From Arthrobacter sp. DWC3 (GTDB taxonomy: Bacteria > Actinomycetota > Actinomycetes > Actinomycetales > Micrococcaceae), in assembly GCF_002929375.1 (NCBI RefSeq), contig NZ_PJIP01000002.1, forward strand, positions 19,470 through 83,469: a stretch of DNA of 64,000 bases, in the 5' to 3' direction. Position 1 is the stretch's first letter. Each line of letters starts with the position of its first letter. Below, in pieces: positions 44,796 to 52,661 of the stretch. Both the position numbers and the translations under genes were made by a program. Below the pieces are notes generated by a model. That model had not been told where the DNA came from, searched no databases, and was given only the letters and a program-made list of their open reading frames with translations.

Positions 44796-45776
44796 TCAGG
44801 CGTTGCCGTCGAACAGGCTGGTCACCGACCCGTCGTCGAACACCTCGCGGATGGCGCGGGCGATCAGGGGTGCGATGGACAGCACCGTCAGCTGCGGGAA
44901 CCGCTTCTCGGACGGGATGGGCAGCGTATTGGTCACCACCACCTCGCGGGCGCCCGACTCCGCCAGGCGGCGGGCCGCGGGGTCGGAGAACACGGCGTGG
45001 GTGGCGGCGATGATGACGTCCTTGGCGCCGGCGTTCTTCAGCACCTGCACCGCGCCGGAGATGGTTCCGCCGGTGTCGATCATGTCGTCGATGAGCACGC
45101 ACGTGCGGCCCTCCACCTGCCCGACCACCTGCTTGGACACCGCCTGGTTGGGCACGGTGAGGTCGCGGCTCTTGTGGACGAAGGCCAGCGGTGCGCCGCC
45201 GAGGCGCTCGGCCCACTGCTCGGCCACGCGGACGCGCCCGGTGTCCGGCGAGACCACGGTGACGTTGTCGGCGTCGACCCGCGACCGGATGTAGTCGGCC
45301 AGCAGCGGGATGGCCATGAGGTGGTCCACGGGTCCGTCGAAGAAGCCCTGGATCTGGGAGGTGTGGAGGTCCACGGACATGAGCCGGTTGGCGCCGGCGG
45401 TCTTGTAGAGGTCGGCGACGAGGCGCGCGGAGATGGGCTCGCGGCCGCGGCCCTTCTTGTCCTGGCGTGCGTAGGGGTAGAACGGCGAGACCACGGTGAT
45501 GCGCTTGGCCGAGGCGCGCTTCAGCGAGTCGACCATGATCAGCTGCTCCATGAGCCAGTTGTTCAGCGGGGCCGGGTGCGCCTGGATGACGAAGACGTCG
45601 GTGCCGCGCACGCTCTCCCCCGAGCGGACGTAGATCTCGCCGTTGGCGAAGTCGTAGGCGGAGACGGGCAGGAGCTCCGTGCCGAGCCACGACGCGATCT
45701 CCTCGGCCAGTTCGGGGTGTGCGCGCCCCGAGGCGAGGACCAGCTTCTTCTCGCCGCGTGCCGTGATCTCACTCAT
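44796..45776 (-). CDS. prs: Ribose-phosphate pyrophosphokinase
   Basis: This 326-residue cytoplasmic enzyme makes PRPP from ribose-5-phosphate and ATP for nucleotide, His and Trp synthesis. Hallmarks are SGRAHPELAEEIA, FANGEIYVR, FVIQAHPAPLNNWLMEQL, the ATP loop PFYPYARQDKKGRGREPISA, the metal-binding DLHTSQIQGFF, and the PRPP loop VLIDDMIDTGGTI. It overlaps the glmU stop by four bases (ATGA). In related genomes rplY and pth usually come next; here about 28 kb of glycan and regulator genes intervene. Confidence 0.97.
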   Translation of the reverse strand: MSEITARGEKKLVLASGRAHPELAEEIASWLGTELLPVSAYDFANGEIYVRSGESVRGTDVFVIQAHPAPLNNWLMEQLIMVDSLKRASAKRITVVSPFYPYARQDKKGRGREPISARLVADLYKTAGANRLMSVDLHTSQIQGFFDGPVDHLMAIPLLADYIRSRVDADNVTVVSPDTGRVRVAEQWAERLGGAPLAFVHKSRDLTVPNQAVSKQVVGQVEGRTCVLIDDMIDTGGTISGAVQVLKNAGAKDVIIAATHAVFSDPAARRLAESGAREVVVTNTLPIPSEKRFPQLTVLSIAPLIARAIREVFDDGSVTSLFDGNA

Positions 45777-47287
45777 GCGTTGGTGCTCTCTTCCGTGGTG
45801 GTGCTCGGGGTGGTGCCTGTGGGGGTCTGTGCGGCGGCTGCTGCGTTCGCGGCCGCCGTGTCCGGGCGCTTGCTCGCCACCCAGTCGGCGACGTTGCGCT
45901 GGGGTGCGATGCTCAGGGCGAGCGAGCCGGCGGGGACGTCCTTGCGCACCACGGCGCCCGCGCCGGTGTACGCGCCGTCGCCCACCGACACCGGGGCCAC
46001 GAACACCGTGTTCGAGCTGGTGCGGACGTGCGAGCCGATGACGGTGCGGTGCTTGTTGACGCCGTCGTAGTTGGCGGTGATGTTGCCGCAGCCGATGTTC
46101 GTGTACTCACCGATCTCGGCGTCCCCGGCGTAGCCGAGGTGGGAGAGCTTGGAGCCGCGGCCGATGGTCACGTTCTTCGTCTCGTAGAACGCCCCGATCT
46201 TGCCCTCCTCACCCAGGACGGTGCCCGGGCGCAGGTAGGTGAACGGGCCCACGCTCGCGCCGGCGCCGATGCGGGCGCCGCTGCCGTGCGTGCGCACCAC
46301 GTGCGCGCCCTCGCCGATGACGACGTCGCTGAGGCTCGTGTCCGGGCCCACGACGGCGTCGCGCGCCACCACGGTCTGCCCATGGAGACTGGTGCCGGGG
46401 AGCAGCGTGACGTCCTCGTCGAGGACCACGGTGGTGTCGATCCACGTGCTGGCCGGGTCCACGACGCTCACGCCGGCGAGCATCCACCGCTCGACGATGC
46501 GGCGGTTGAGTTCGGCGCCGAGCGCGGCGAGCTGCACGCGGTCGTTCGCGCCCTCCACCTGCCAGCGGTCGGCGAGGACGACGGCGGCGACGCGCCCGCC
46601 GGCCGTCCGGGCGAGCGCGAGGACGTCCGTCAGGTACATCTCGCCCTGCGCGTTGACGGTGTCCACCCGGGTCAGCGCGTCCCGGAGGACGGCGGCGTCG
46701 AACGCGTAGATGCCGGAGTTGACCTCGCGGATGGCGCGCTGCTCCGGCGAGGCGTCCTTGTGCTCCACGATCGCCACCACGGTGCCGTCGTCGTGCCGCT
46801 GGATGCGCCCGTAGCCGGTGGGGTCCTCGAGGAGGGCGGTGAGGACGGTGACGGCGTTGCCATCGCCCTGGTGGACGGCCACGAGTTCGCGGAGGGTCTC
46901 GGGGGTGAGAAGGGGGACGTCGCCGTAGGTGACGACCACGGTACCGGAGAGCTGCCCGCCGGCGTCCAGGGCGGCGAGCGCCACCTGCACGGCGCGGCCG
47001 GTGCCGGGGACGTCGTCCTGGTCGACGAGCACCGCCGCGGGGTCCAGCTGCAGGACGTGGTCGGCCACGCGGTCGCGCTCGTGCCGGACGACGACGGCGA
47101 GCGCGCGCGGCTCCACGCCGCGCGCGGCGCCGAGGGCGTGGCCGATCATGGACAGGCCGCCGATGGGGTGCAGGATCTTCGGGGTCCGGGACTTCATGCG
47201 GGTGCCGGCGCCGGCGGCGAGGACGATCACCGCGGCCGGGGCCTCTTCCGGGTGTGCAGCGATGGTGGAACCGTCATGGTTGCTCAT
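45773..47287 (-). CDS. glmU: Bifunctional GlcNAc-1-P uridylyltransferase/GlcN-1-P acetyltransferase
   Basis: This 504-residue enzyme makes UDP-GlcNAc, the amino-sugar donor for peptidoglycan and glycans. The N-terminal pyrophosphorylase domain has VLAAGAGTRMKSRTPKILHP, VTYGDVPLLTPETL and NSGIYAF. The C-terminal left-handed beta-helix has repeated hexapeptides and the acetyltransferase residues in ETKNVTIGRGSKLSHLGYAG and TANYDGVNKHRT. An Ala/Thr-rich tail of about 45 residues is an extension seen in actinobacteria. It is the first gene of glmU-prs and lies downstream of tRNA-Gln. Confidence 0.97.
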   Translation of the reverse strand: MSNHDGSTIAAHPEEAPAAVIVLAAGAGTRMKSRTPKILHPIGGLSMIGHALGAARGVEPRALAVVVRHERDRVADHVLQLDPAAVLVDQDDVPGTGRAVQVALAALDAGGQLSGTVVVTYGDVPLLTPETLRELVAVHQGDGNAVTVLTALLEDPTGYGRIQRHDDGTVVAIVEHKDASPEQRAIREVNSGIYAFDAAVLRDALTRVDTVNAQGEMYLTDVLALARTAGGRVAAVVLADRWQVEGANDRVQLAALGAELNRRIVERWMLAGVSVVDPASTWIDTTVVLDEDVTLLPGTSLHGQTVVARDAVVGPDTSLSDVVIGEGAHVVRTHGSGARIGAGASVGPFTYLRPGTVLGEEGKIGAFYETKNVTIGRGSKLSHLGYAGDAEIGEYTNIGCGNITANYDGVNKHRTVIGSHVRTSSNTVFVAPVSVGDGAYTGAGAVVRKDVPAGSLALSIAPQRNVADWVASKRPDTAAANAAAAAQTPTGTTPSTTTEESTNA

Positions 47288-47357
47288 GAAGAAGCGCTCC
47301 TAAGCTGTAGCCGACCGGCGGTGGCGTCCCGGCCCGATCGGCCGAGGACTCTCCCCG

Positions 47358-47429
47358 TTCCGCCCATAGGATTCGAACCTATACTCCACAGCTCCAAAGG
47401 CTGGGGTGCTGCCGTTACACCAGGGCGGA
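47358..47429 (-). tRNA. trnQ: tRNA-Gln (anticodon TTG)
   Basis: On the minus strand the acceptor arms TCCGCCC and GGGCGGA pair fully. The D-arm GTGT-loop-GCAC, the anticodon loop CTTTGGA (T33, anticodon TTG at 34-36) and the T-arm with GGTTCGAATCC are all in place. The discriminator is A and CCA is not encoded. The top anticodon-stem pair is imperfect. It lies 70 nt upstream of glmU. Confidence 0.93.
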
Positions 47430-47533
47430 CCGCGTCCACGCCCGAGTAGTGCCGGAGCATGTGCGCACGGTGTACCAGTTTGCCATGTCCCGCGGGAGGG
47501 GGCGACCCGGCCGCGACCTGCGCTCATTCGCCA

Positions 47534-47631
47534 GCCGCCGTCGTTCCCGCTTCGTGGGCTCCACCGGCCTGCCACCCGCGTGTCCCCCGTCGGACACGCA
47601 CTCCGGACCGAAACCCAGGAACGACGGCGAC
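47534..47631. repeat. Structured repeat copy A upstream of DUF559 gene
   Basis: This roughly 98-nt element has inverted ends: GCCGCCGTCGTTCC (47534-47547) pairs with GGAACGACGGCGAC (47618-47631) with one mismatch. It matches copy B (48542-48640) in order: GCCGCCGTCGTTCC, GGCTCCACC, a CGG-CCTG block, GACACG, CGG-CCGAAA and the closing GACGGCG. It ends 85 nt before the DUF559 start. Confidence 0.8.
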
Positions 47632-47716
47632 TCCGGCCTCCCTCGCCCTACCACCCGTTGTCCACATACCGCACAGGCCTTCCCCGCCCCTCGGCGGAGC
47701 CGCCTTCAGTGCAGGG

Positions 47717-48538
47717 ATGACCCTGGAAGCCATGCTGTCGTTCGTCGGAGGTGTGGCTCCCACCCATGTGCTCCGAGCGCGGGGCGTCAGTCCGTGGGAG
47801 ATCGACCGCGGCGTCGACGAGGGCCGTGTGCTGCGCGTCCGTCGAGGAGTACTGGCGCTCCCGAGCGCACCGACCGACTTCGTCATGGCGGTCGACGAGC
47901 ATGCACGGCTGACCTGCATCTCCGCCGCGGTCCACTACGGGCTGTGGCGCATTCTCGACCCTGTGCAGGTCCACCTCAGCCGGCCGGATGCCACCTCCTC
48001 CGCCTGCGTGAACCACCGGAGGCGGTCGGTCGCCGTGCATCCCCGCCTGCCGCTGGTCGGGCTCGTCGACGTGCTGGTGCATGTCCTCCAGTGCCGGCCG
48101 GAGGAGGAATCCGTCGCCGTCGTGGAGTGCGCCCTCCTGCGCCATGACCTCCGCGGGTCCCTCGAGGGGCGCCTGCAGGGACGCCGTAACGGGAAAGCCC
48201 GCGCCGCACTGGCGAAGGTGGAGTGCACCGCCGATTCCGCCATCGAGGTGGTGGCCCGCCTGCTGCTGCGCGGAGCCGGCCTCGACGTCCGGCCGCAGGT
48301 GCAGATTCAGGGCGTGGGGCGGGTGGACTTCCTCGTGGAGGGCTTCCTGATCGTCGAGATCGACGGTGCGGCCTACCACTCGGACCGGCAGGCCTTCCGC
48401 CGCGACCGGCTGCGGGACAACACGGCCGTGATCGAGGGCTACACCGTGCTCCGCTTCACCTTCGAGGACGTGGTGCTGCAGCCGGAGGGGCTCCTCGTGG
48501 TGGTCCTGCGGGCCCTGGGGAGACGCCCGATCCGCTGA
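47717..48538 (+). CDS. DUF559 (Vsr-like) nuclease-family protein with AbiEi-like N-terminal domain
   Basis: This 273-residue protein has an N-terminal winged-helix-like part (residues 1-60, GVAPTHVLRARGVSPWEIDR and VLRVRRGVLALP) of the kind found in AbiEi antitoxins, a middle domain, and a C-terminal DUF559/Vsr-like restriction fold. The nuclease core reads GRVDFLVEGFLIVEIDG (Asp near 204, Glu-x-Asp near 214-216), then RRDRLRDNTAVIEGYTVLRF. Catalytic residues look intact. No strong ribosome-binding site precedes the ATG. It stands alone between two copies of a structured repeat and next to a tRNA gene, suggesting a selfish or defence unit; this is inference. Confidence 0.8.
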   Translation: MTLEAMLSFVGGVAPTHVLRARGVSPWEIDRGVDEGRVLRVRRGVLALPSAPTDFVMAVDEHARLTCISAAVHYGLWRILDPVQVHLSRPDATSSACVNHRRRSVAVHPRLPLVGLVDVLVHVLQCRPEEESVAVVECALLRHDLRGSLEGRLQGRRNGKARAALAKVECTADSAIEVVARLLLRGAGLDVRPQVQIQGVGRVDFLVEGFLIVEIDGAAYHSDRQAFRRDRLRDNTAVIEGYTVLRFTFEDVVLQPEGLLVVVLRALGRRPIR

Positions 48539-48541
48539 GCG

Positions 48542-48640
48542 GCCGCCGTCGTTCCTACCTCTCGGCTCCACCCCGGTCCTGTCCCGTGATATCCGGCCCC
48601 GACACGCCGTCATCGGCCCGAAAGGTAGGAAGGACGGCGG
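48542..48640. repeat. Structured repeat copy B downstream of DUF559 gene
   Basis: This is the second copy of the roughly 98-nt element, in the same orientation as copy A. Its ends pair better: CCGCCGTCGTTCCTACCT (48543-48560) against AGGTAGGAAGGACGGCGG (48623-48640), 18 bp with one mismatch, around a 62-nt centre. It starts three bases after the DUF559 stop. Confidence 0.8.
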
Positions 48641-48702
48641 GGAGACCGGCGCGAAGAGCCGGGACCGTTGTGGCCCGCGCACCGCCCGGTTAGATTACGA
48701 CC

Positions 48703-49233
48703 ATGCGTCCTCCCCGGCCAGAGATGTCCAACGCCGTCCCCCCGCCCATCACCGCGGCACGGCAGCCGCCGTCGCTGCTGCGCGTGGCGGGAGGGCTGTG
48801 GTTCGCCGCGCTGGCGGCCGGCGTCGCGGCCCTCGTCATCGCGTTCCTCGACCGGGAGAGCCACCTGGCGAGTATCCAGGACACCGCGCTCGGCCTCGAC
48901 CCGGGCGTGGCGCCCGAGGATGCCGAGATGGCGGCCACGATCGCCTTCTGGGGAAGCCTCGGCGCCCTCGCGGTGGTCCTGCTGATCACGGCGCTCCTCG
49001 TCCGGCTGCTGCGGAGGGGTCGCGGGTGGGCGCGGTGGGCGCTGCTCGCCGTCCTCGTGCTCGACGCCGGCGCCGTGCTGCTGGTCCAGGCGTTCCTCGG
49101 TACCGACGCCGCGGGCTTCCAGCCCGTGCCGCACCTCGCCATCGCGCAGCTGGTGCTCGCCGCCGTCGCGCTCGCGGTGACGCTCCTCCCGCCGGTCTCG
49201 CGCTGGTTCAGGAGTGGCCACCCGCGGCCGTGA
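48703..49233 (+). CDS. Small four-helix membrane protein of unknown function
   Basis: This 176-residue protein has four hydrophobic segments (about residues 27-47, 84-104, 110-130 and 142-162) and short charged loops. I recognise no family. TAGATT lies about ten bases before the ATG, close enough to suggest a leaderless transcript, and no ribosome-binding site is seen. Its end overlaps the end of the convergent dynamin-like gene by 26 nt. Third-position GC is high throughout, supporting a real gene. Confidence 0.65.
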   Translation: MRPPRPEMSNAVPPPITAARQPPSLLRVAGGLWFAALAAGVAALVIAFLDRESHLASIQDTALGLDPGVAPEDAEMAATIAFWGSLGALAVVLLITALLVRLLRRGRGWARWALLAVLVLDAGAVLLVQAFLGTDAAGFQPVPHLAIAQLVLAAVALAVTLLPPVSRWFRSGHPRP

Positions 49234-50716
49234 CGGCCTCGAGCGAGTGGCGGCCGGTCTCCGCGCGCGCCACGAGCTCCTCGCAGGAGCGCGTCACCAC
49301 CTGGCAGGCCTCGAGTGCACCGCGGTCCACGAGCGGGTTCTCGGTGAGCGCGCGCCACCGGTCGAGTTCCGCCAGTGCCGCCGAGCGGATCTCCTCGCGG
49401 GAGACCTCGGGTGCGAGGGCGAGGCGCTCCGCCGGGGCGACGCCGGATCCCCCGATGAGCCGCTCGGCGTCGGCCGTGACCGACGACGGCAGCGGCACCT
49501 GACCGGAGCGCAGCGCCGAGAGCAGCTGCAGCTCGCGGATCTCGTGGGCGTTGGCCTTGATCCTCTCGATCCCGGTTCCCAGCACGGCGCTGCCCGCCCG
49601 CGGGTGGGTCCTGACCAGCGCCTCCAGTCCCGCGAGCGCCGTACGGGCGCGCAGGGTGGAGGACCGCGCGTCGAACTGGCGGGTGACGAGGGCGAGCAGG
49701 AGATCGAGGCCGCTGCGCCGGGCGAGCTCGTGCGCCAGCGCCGTGGCGCTGCCCGCACCGCCGCGGACCAGGGCCGACCCCAGCCGCACGCCGAAGAGTC
49801 CGAAGCGGTCGAGCAGTGCCCGCGCCTCGTCCTCGGAGATGCCCTGATCCGCGCAGCCGGTGACGAAGCGGTCGGCGGAGAGCAGCATGCGTTCACGCTG
49901 CGTGCGCTCCAGGCCGGCCAGCGCCACGAAGGCCTCGTACTCGGCCTGCCGCAGCGTGCGCGAGCTCTGCGCGAGCAGACCCGCCATGGGGAGGACGTCC
50001 AGCACCAGGGCCCTGAGGGACGGATCGGTGCGGTAGCGGTCGGCCACCTTGGAGGCGGAGATCAGGGAGTCGATGCGCCCCGCCCCCACCTCGTCCGCCC
50101 GCGAGAGCACCGCCAGCGCATTGACCGTCCCGGTGCTCGCGGCGCTCGTGTCGCGGAACGCCTCGAGGAACGTGACGTCGGAGGCATGGAGGTGGCGCAT
50201 CAGGTAGATGACGGCGTCCGCCGCGGACGGTGTGTCCTGCGGTGTGAGGAACCGCGTGCTGAGCGCCGACACCCCCTCCGAGAGGGAGGCGATGCCCGGG
50301 GTGTCGATGAGCGTCATGCGGCGCAGGTTCTCGGCCGGCCATTCGACGACGATCCGCTCCACCTCGGAGGCCTGCCGGCCGCCGAGGTCGAACACGAGCC
50401 GCCCGTCCACCCGGGTGAGCGGGAGCAGGGACGGTTCGCCGTCCACGGGGTACGCCGTGATGCGCGGCGTCTGCGCGTAGCGGTACCAGGTGATGATGCG
50501 CGTGCACTCCCCCGTGCCGGTGGGGGCGATCTCCTCGCCGATGATCGCGTTGAGGAGCGTGGACTTGCCGGCCTTGACCATGCCCGCCACGGCCACGCGC
50601 AGTGGCTCCCGCAGGCGCTGCGCGTAGCCCTCGAGCTCGGTGCGCATGGTCGGCTCGTTCTCGTAGATCCCGAGGGCCTCCTGGAGGAGGCTCTCGACGG
50701 CGCTGCTGTCCGTCAT
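49208..50716 (-). CDS. Dynamin-like GTPase, IniC-like
   Basis: This 502-residue large GTPase of the dynamin superfamily has G1 VAGMVKAGKSTLLNAI (near residue 40), a G2-region Thr in APTGTGECT, G3 LIDTPGIASLSEG and G4 LSRADEVG. Helical bundles fill the rest, ending RAETGRHSLEAVTAAGG. No clear membrane segment is seen, unlike its partner. Position and build match IniC of the mycobacterial iniBAC operon, whose dynamin-like members are tied to envelope stress. The start overlaps the IniA-like stop by four bases (ATGA), so the two are coupled and may form a heteromer on the membrane. Confidence 0.87.
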   Translation of the reverse strand: MTDSSAVESLLQEALGIYENEPTMRTELEGYAQRLREPLRVAVAGMVKAGKSTLLNAIIGEEIAPTGTGECTRIITWYRYAQTPRITAYPVDGEPSLLPLTRVDGRLVFDLGGRQASEVERIVVEWPAENLRRMTLIDTPGIASLSEGVSALSTRFLTPQDTPSAADAVIYLMRHLHASDVTFLEAFRDTSAASTGTVNALAVLSRADEVGAGRIDSLISASKVADRYRTDPSLRALVLDVLPMAGLLAQSSRTLRQAEYEAFVALAGLERTQRERMLLSADRFVTGCADQGISEDEARALLDRFGLFGVRLGSALVRGGAGSATALAHELARRSGLDLLLALVTRQFDARSSTLRARTALAGLEALVRTHPRAGSAVLGTGIERIKANAHEIRELQLLSALRSGQVPLPSSVTADAERLIGGSGVAPAERLALAPEVSREEIRSAALAELDRWRALTENPLVDRGALEACQVVTRSCEELVARAETGRHSLEAVTAAGGHS

Positions 50717-52569
50717 GCTCCTGCCGCCATCGCCGCGGCGGGTTGCTGCGGAAGGCCCTCGTCCCGGTGGACGAGGCGTCTGGCCTGGGCGGAGAGCTGG
50801 TCGATGCGGGTGAGCTGGGCCTGCAACTCGGTCACGCGCCCGTCGCGCTGCAGCCGGTAGGTCGCGGCGGTCCGCTGGGCGGCGGTGACGGAATCGGCCA
50901 GCGACCGGTGGTGTTCCTCGGCGATGTTCCCGAAGTGGTCGCGGATCTCGCGCTGGACCTGGCGCAGCCGGTCCTTGAGCTGCTTGCCCACCTGGAACAC
51001 GACGTCGTCCATCTGGCGCCGTACGAGGTTCTTCGCGTCGTTCTGCCGGCGCTTCAGCCGGGCCTCCTTGTCCTCGCGGTAGGCCTTCCGCCCCAGCAGG
51101 AGGCCTGCGCCCACCGAGAGGGGGTTGATGAGGGACATGCCTATGATGCCGGTCAGCAGGCCGAACATCAGCACGCCGCCGTAGGACCCCCGCATGCCGA
51201 TCAGCACCTTGCCGGCCGCGCTGACCCGTCCCGGGTCCAGGTACGGGATCTCCTCGACGGGTGCGAGCACGCCGTCGGTGCCGGCGACCTCCAGCAGGGG
51301 CAGGGGCACCTCGTCGAGTGCGAAGAGTTCGGCCACCTGCTCGGCGAGCCACTGCGAGCGCTCGTTGGTCCAGACGAAGGTATCGGACACCGCCGAGGCC
51401 ACGCGCTGCTCGATCCACTCGGCGAACTGGTCCCAGACGGGCCCGGGATCACCGGCGTCGATGGCGGCCTCCGCCTCGCGCTGGATGGAACGCAGGCGGT
51501 CGCGGAGGTCGTGCTCCATGTCGGCGATGAGGTCCGACGCGCCGTCGTTGAGCGTCGTCTGCCAGCGGGATGACCGCTTGCGCTGCTGATCGGCCTTCTC
51601 CTTGGCCTCCTCCAGCTCCGCCAGGAGCACCGGGACGCCCTCGGGGTTCTGCAGTGCGGAGAGCTCGGTGGTCACGGACAGGCGCAGGTGGTCGGCCACG
51701 GAGAGCAGATCGTGGGCCACGGACCGCCGCCGCAGCGACTGGGCCTTGCCGACGACGTCGCGCCGGAGGTAGGCGACGAGGTCCGGGAAACCCGATTCCT
51801 GGTTGAGCTCGGCGTCGTTGGACCTCGCCGCAACGAGGCGGAGGTCCGAGGACACGGGGATCAGCGGGATGTCCCCGATGCCCGCCGACGCCAGGTGCGC
51901 GCGGTCGAGGTCGGCGACCGTGCGCCACTGCGGATAGAGGTCCGTCTTGGACAGCACGCACCCGACGTTCGGCACGATCCGCTGCGCCTGCTTCAGGAAC
52001 CGCAGCTCCGGCTCGGTGTACTCCTGGGAGGCGTCGGACACGAGGATCATGGCGTCCGCCGTGGGCAGGGCCGTCAGGGTGGTCAGCGCGTGGGCCGACT
52101 CGAGTCCCCCCACCCCGGGCGAGTCGATGACCGACAGCCCGTCGGCCAGCACCCGGCGGGGCAGCAGCACCTCGGCGGACGCGAGGCCCTGCTGGTTCGA
52201 GGGGTTCCCGCGCTCGGAGACGAAGGAGGCGATGTCCTTGAGCGCCACGGGACGCCGCTCGAACGCGGAGCCGTCCTCGGCGGTGCCGCCGGTGCGGGGC
52301 ACCAGCACCGCGGCGGAGGCGGGATCCCCGAACCTCACCACCGTGGGCACGGAGGTGGCGATGTCGTCGTCGACCGGGCAGACCGGTGCGTTGACGAGCG
52401 CGTTGATCAGTTTGCTCTTGCCCTGCTTGAACTCGCCCACCACGATCACCCGGACGTCCGGGTTCGCCAGGCGGCCCAGCGTCTGCTCCAGCCTCTGCCG
52501 GAGGTCCGCGCGGTCCCCTTCCGCGACCAGGCCGAGACCGCTCTTCACCAGGGGGACGAGATCGTCCAT
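50713..52569 (-). CDS. Dynamin-like GTPase, IniA-like
   Basis: This 618-residue dynamin-superfamily GTPase has G1 VVGEFKQGKSKLINAL (near residue 43), a G2-region block ATSVPTVVRFG, G3 VIDSPGVGGLESAH and G4 VLSKTDLYPQW. Helical stalk regions rich in Glu/Arg flank a hydrophobic paddle (VLMFGLLTGIIGMSLINPLS, about residues 463-490) that should insert into the membrane. Mycobacterial IniA has this build and can fuse membranes. A 17-bp hairpin sits in the gap between IniB-like and this gene, so it may be transcribed less than iniB. Confidence 0.88.
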   Translation of the reverse strand: MDDLVPLVKSGLGLVAEGDRADLRQRLEQTLGRLANPDVRVIVVGEFKQGKSKLINALVNAPVCPVDDDIATSVPTVVRFGDPASAAVLVPRTGGTAEDGSAFERRPVALKDIASFVSERGNPSNQQGLASAEVLLPRRVLADGLSVIDSPGVGGLESAHALTTLTALPTADAMILVSDASQEYTEPELRFLKQAQRIVPNVGCVLSKTDLYPQWRTVADLDRAHLASAGIGDIPLIPVSSDLRLVAARSNDAELNQESGFPDLVAYLRRDVVGKAQSLRRRSVAHDLLSVADHLRLSVTTELSALQNPEGVPVLLAELEEAKEKADQQRKRSSRWQTTLNDGASDLIADMEHDLRDRLRSIQREAEAAIDAGDPGPVWDQFAEWIEQRVASAVSDTFVWTNERSQWLAEQVAELFALDEVPLPLLEVAGTDGVLAPVEEIPYLDPGRVSAAGKVLIGMRGSYGGVLMFGLLTGIIGMSLINPLSVGAGLLLGRKAYREDKEARLKRRQNDAKNLVRRQMDDVVFQVGKQLKDRLRQVQREIRDHFGNIAEEHHRSLADSVTAAQRTAATYRLQRDGRVTELQAQLTRIDQLSAQARRLVHRDEGLPQQPAAAMAAGA

Positions 52570-52605
52570 GGAACACTCCTCCGTGTACTTCGAATGAGAC
52601 CGTGC

Positions 52606-52643
52606 CTCAGGCCCAACGGGAGCGCACTCCCGTTGGGCCTGAG
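52606..52643 (-). terminator. Intercistronic hairpin between IniB-like and IniA-like genes
   Basis: CTCAGGCCCAACGGGAG (52606-52622) and CTCCCGTTGGGCCTGAG (52627-52643) are exact complements with loop CGCA. It begins 19 nt after the IniB-like stop and has no T-run. It may partly end transcription or protect the upstream mRNA, giving more IniB-like protein than GTPase. Confidence 0.75.
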
Positions 52644-52661
52644 GGTAATGCCGAACTGCAG

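Noticed and set aside
50716-51418. Long upstream extension of the IniC-like frame into the IniA-like gene
   Set aside because: Residues there are Arg-rich shadow sequence; the ATG at 50716 with the ATGA overlap is the natural start.
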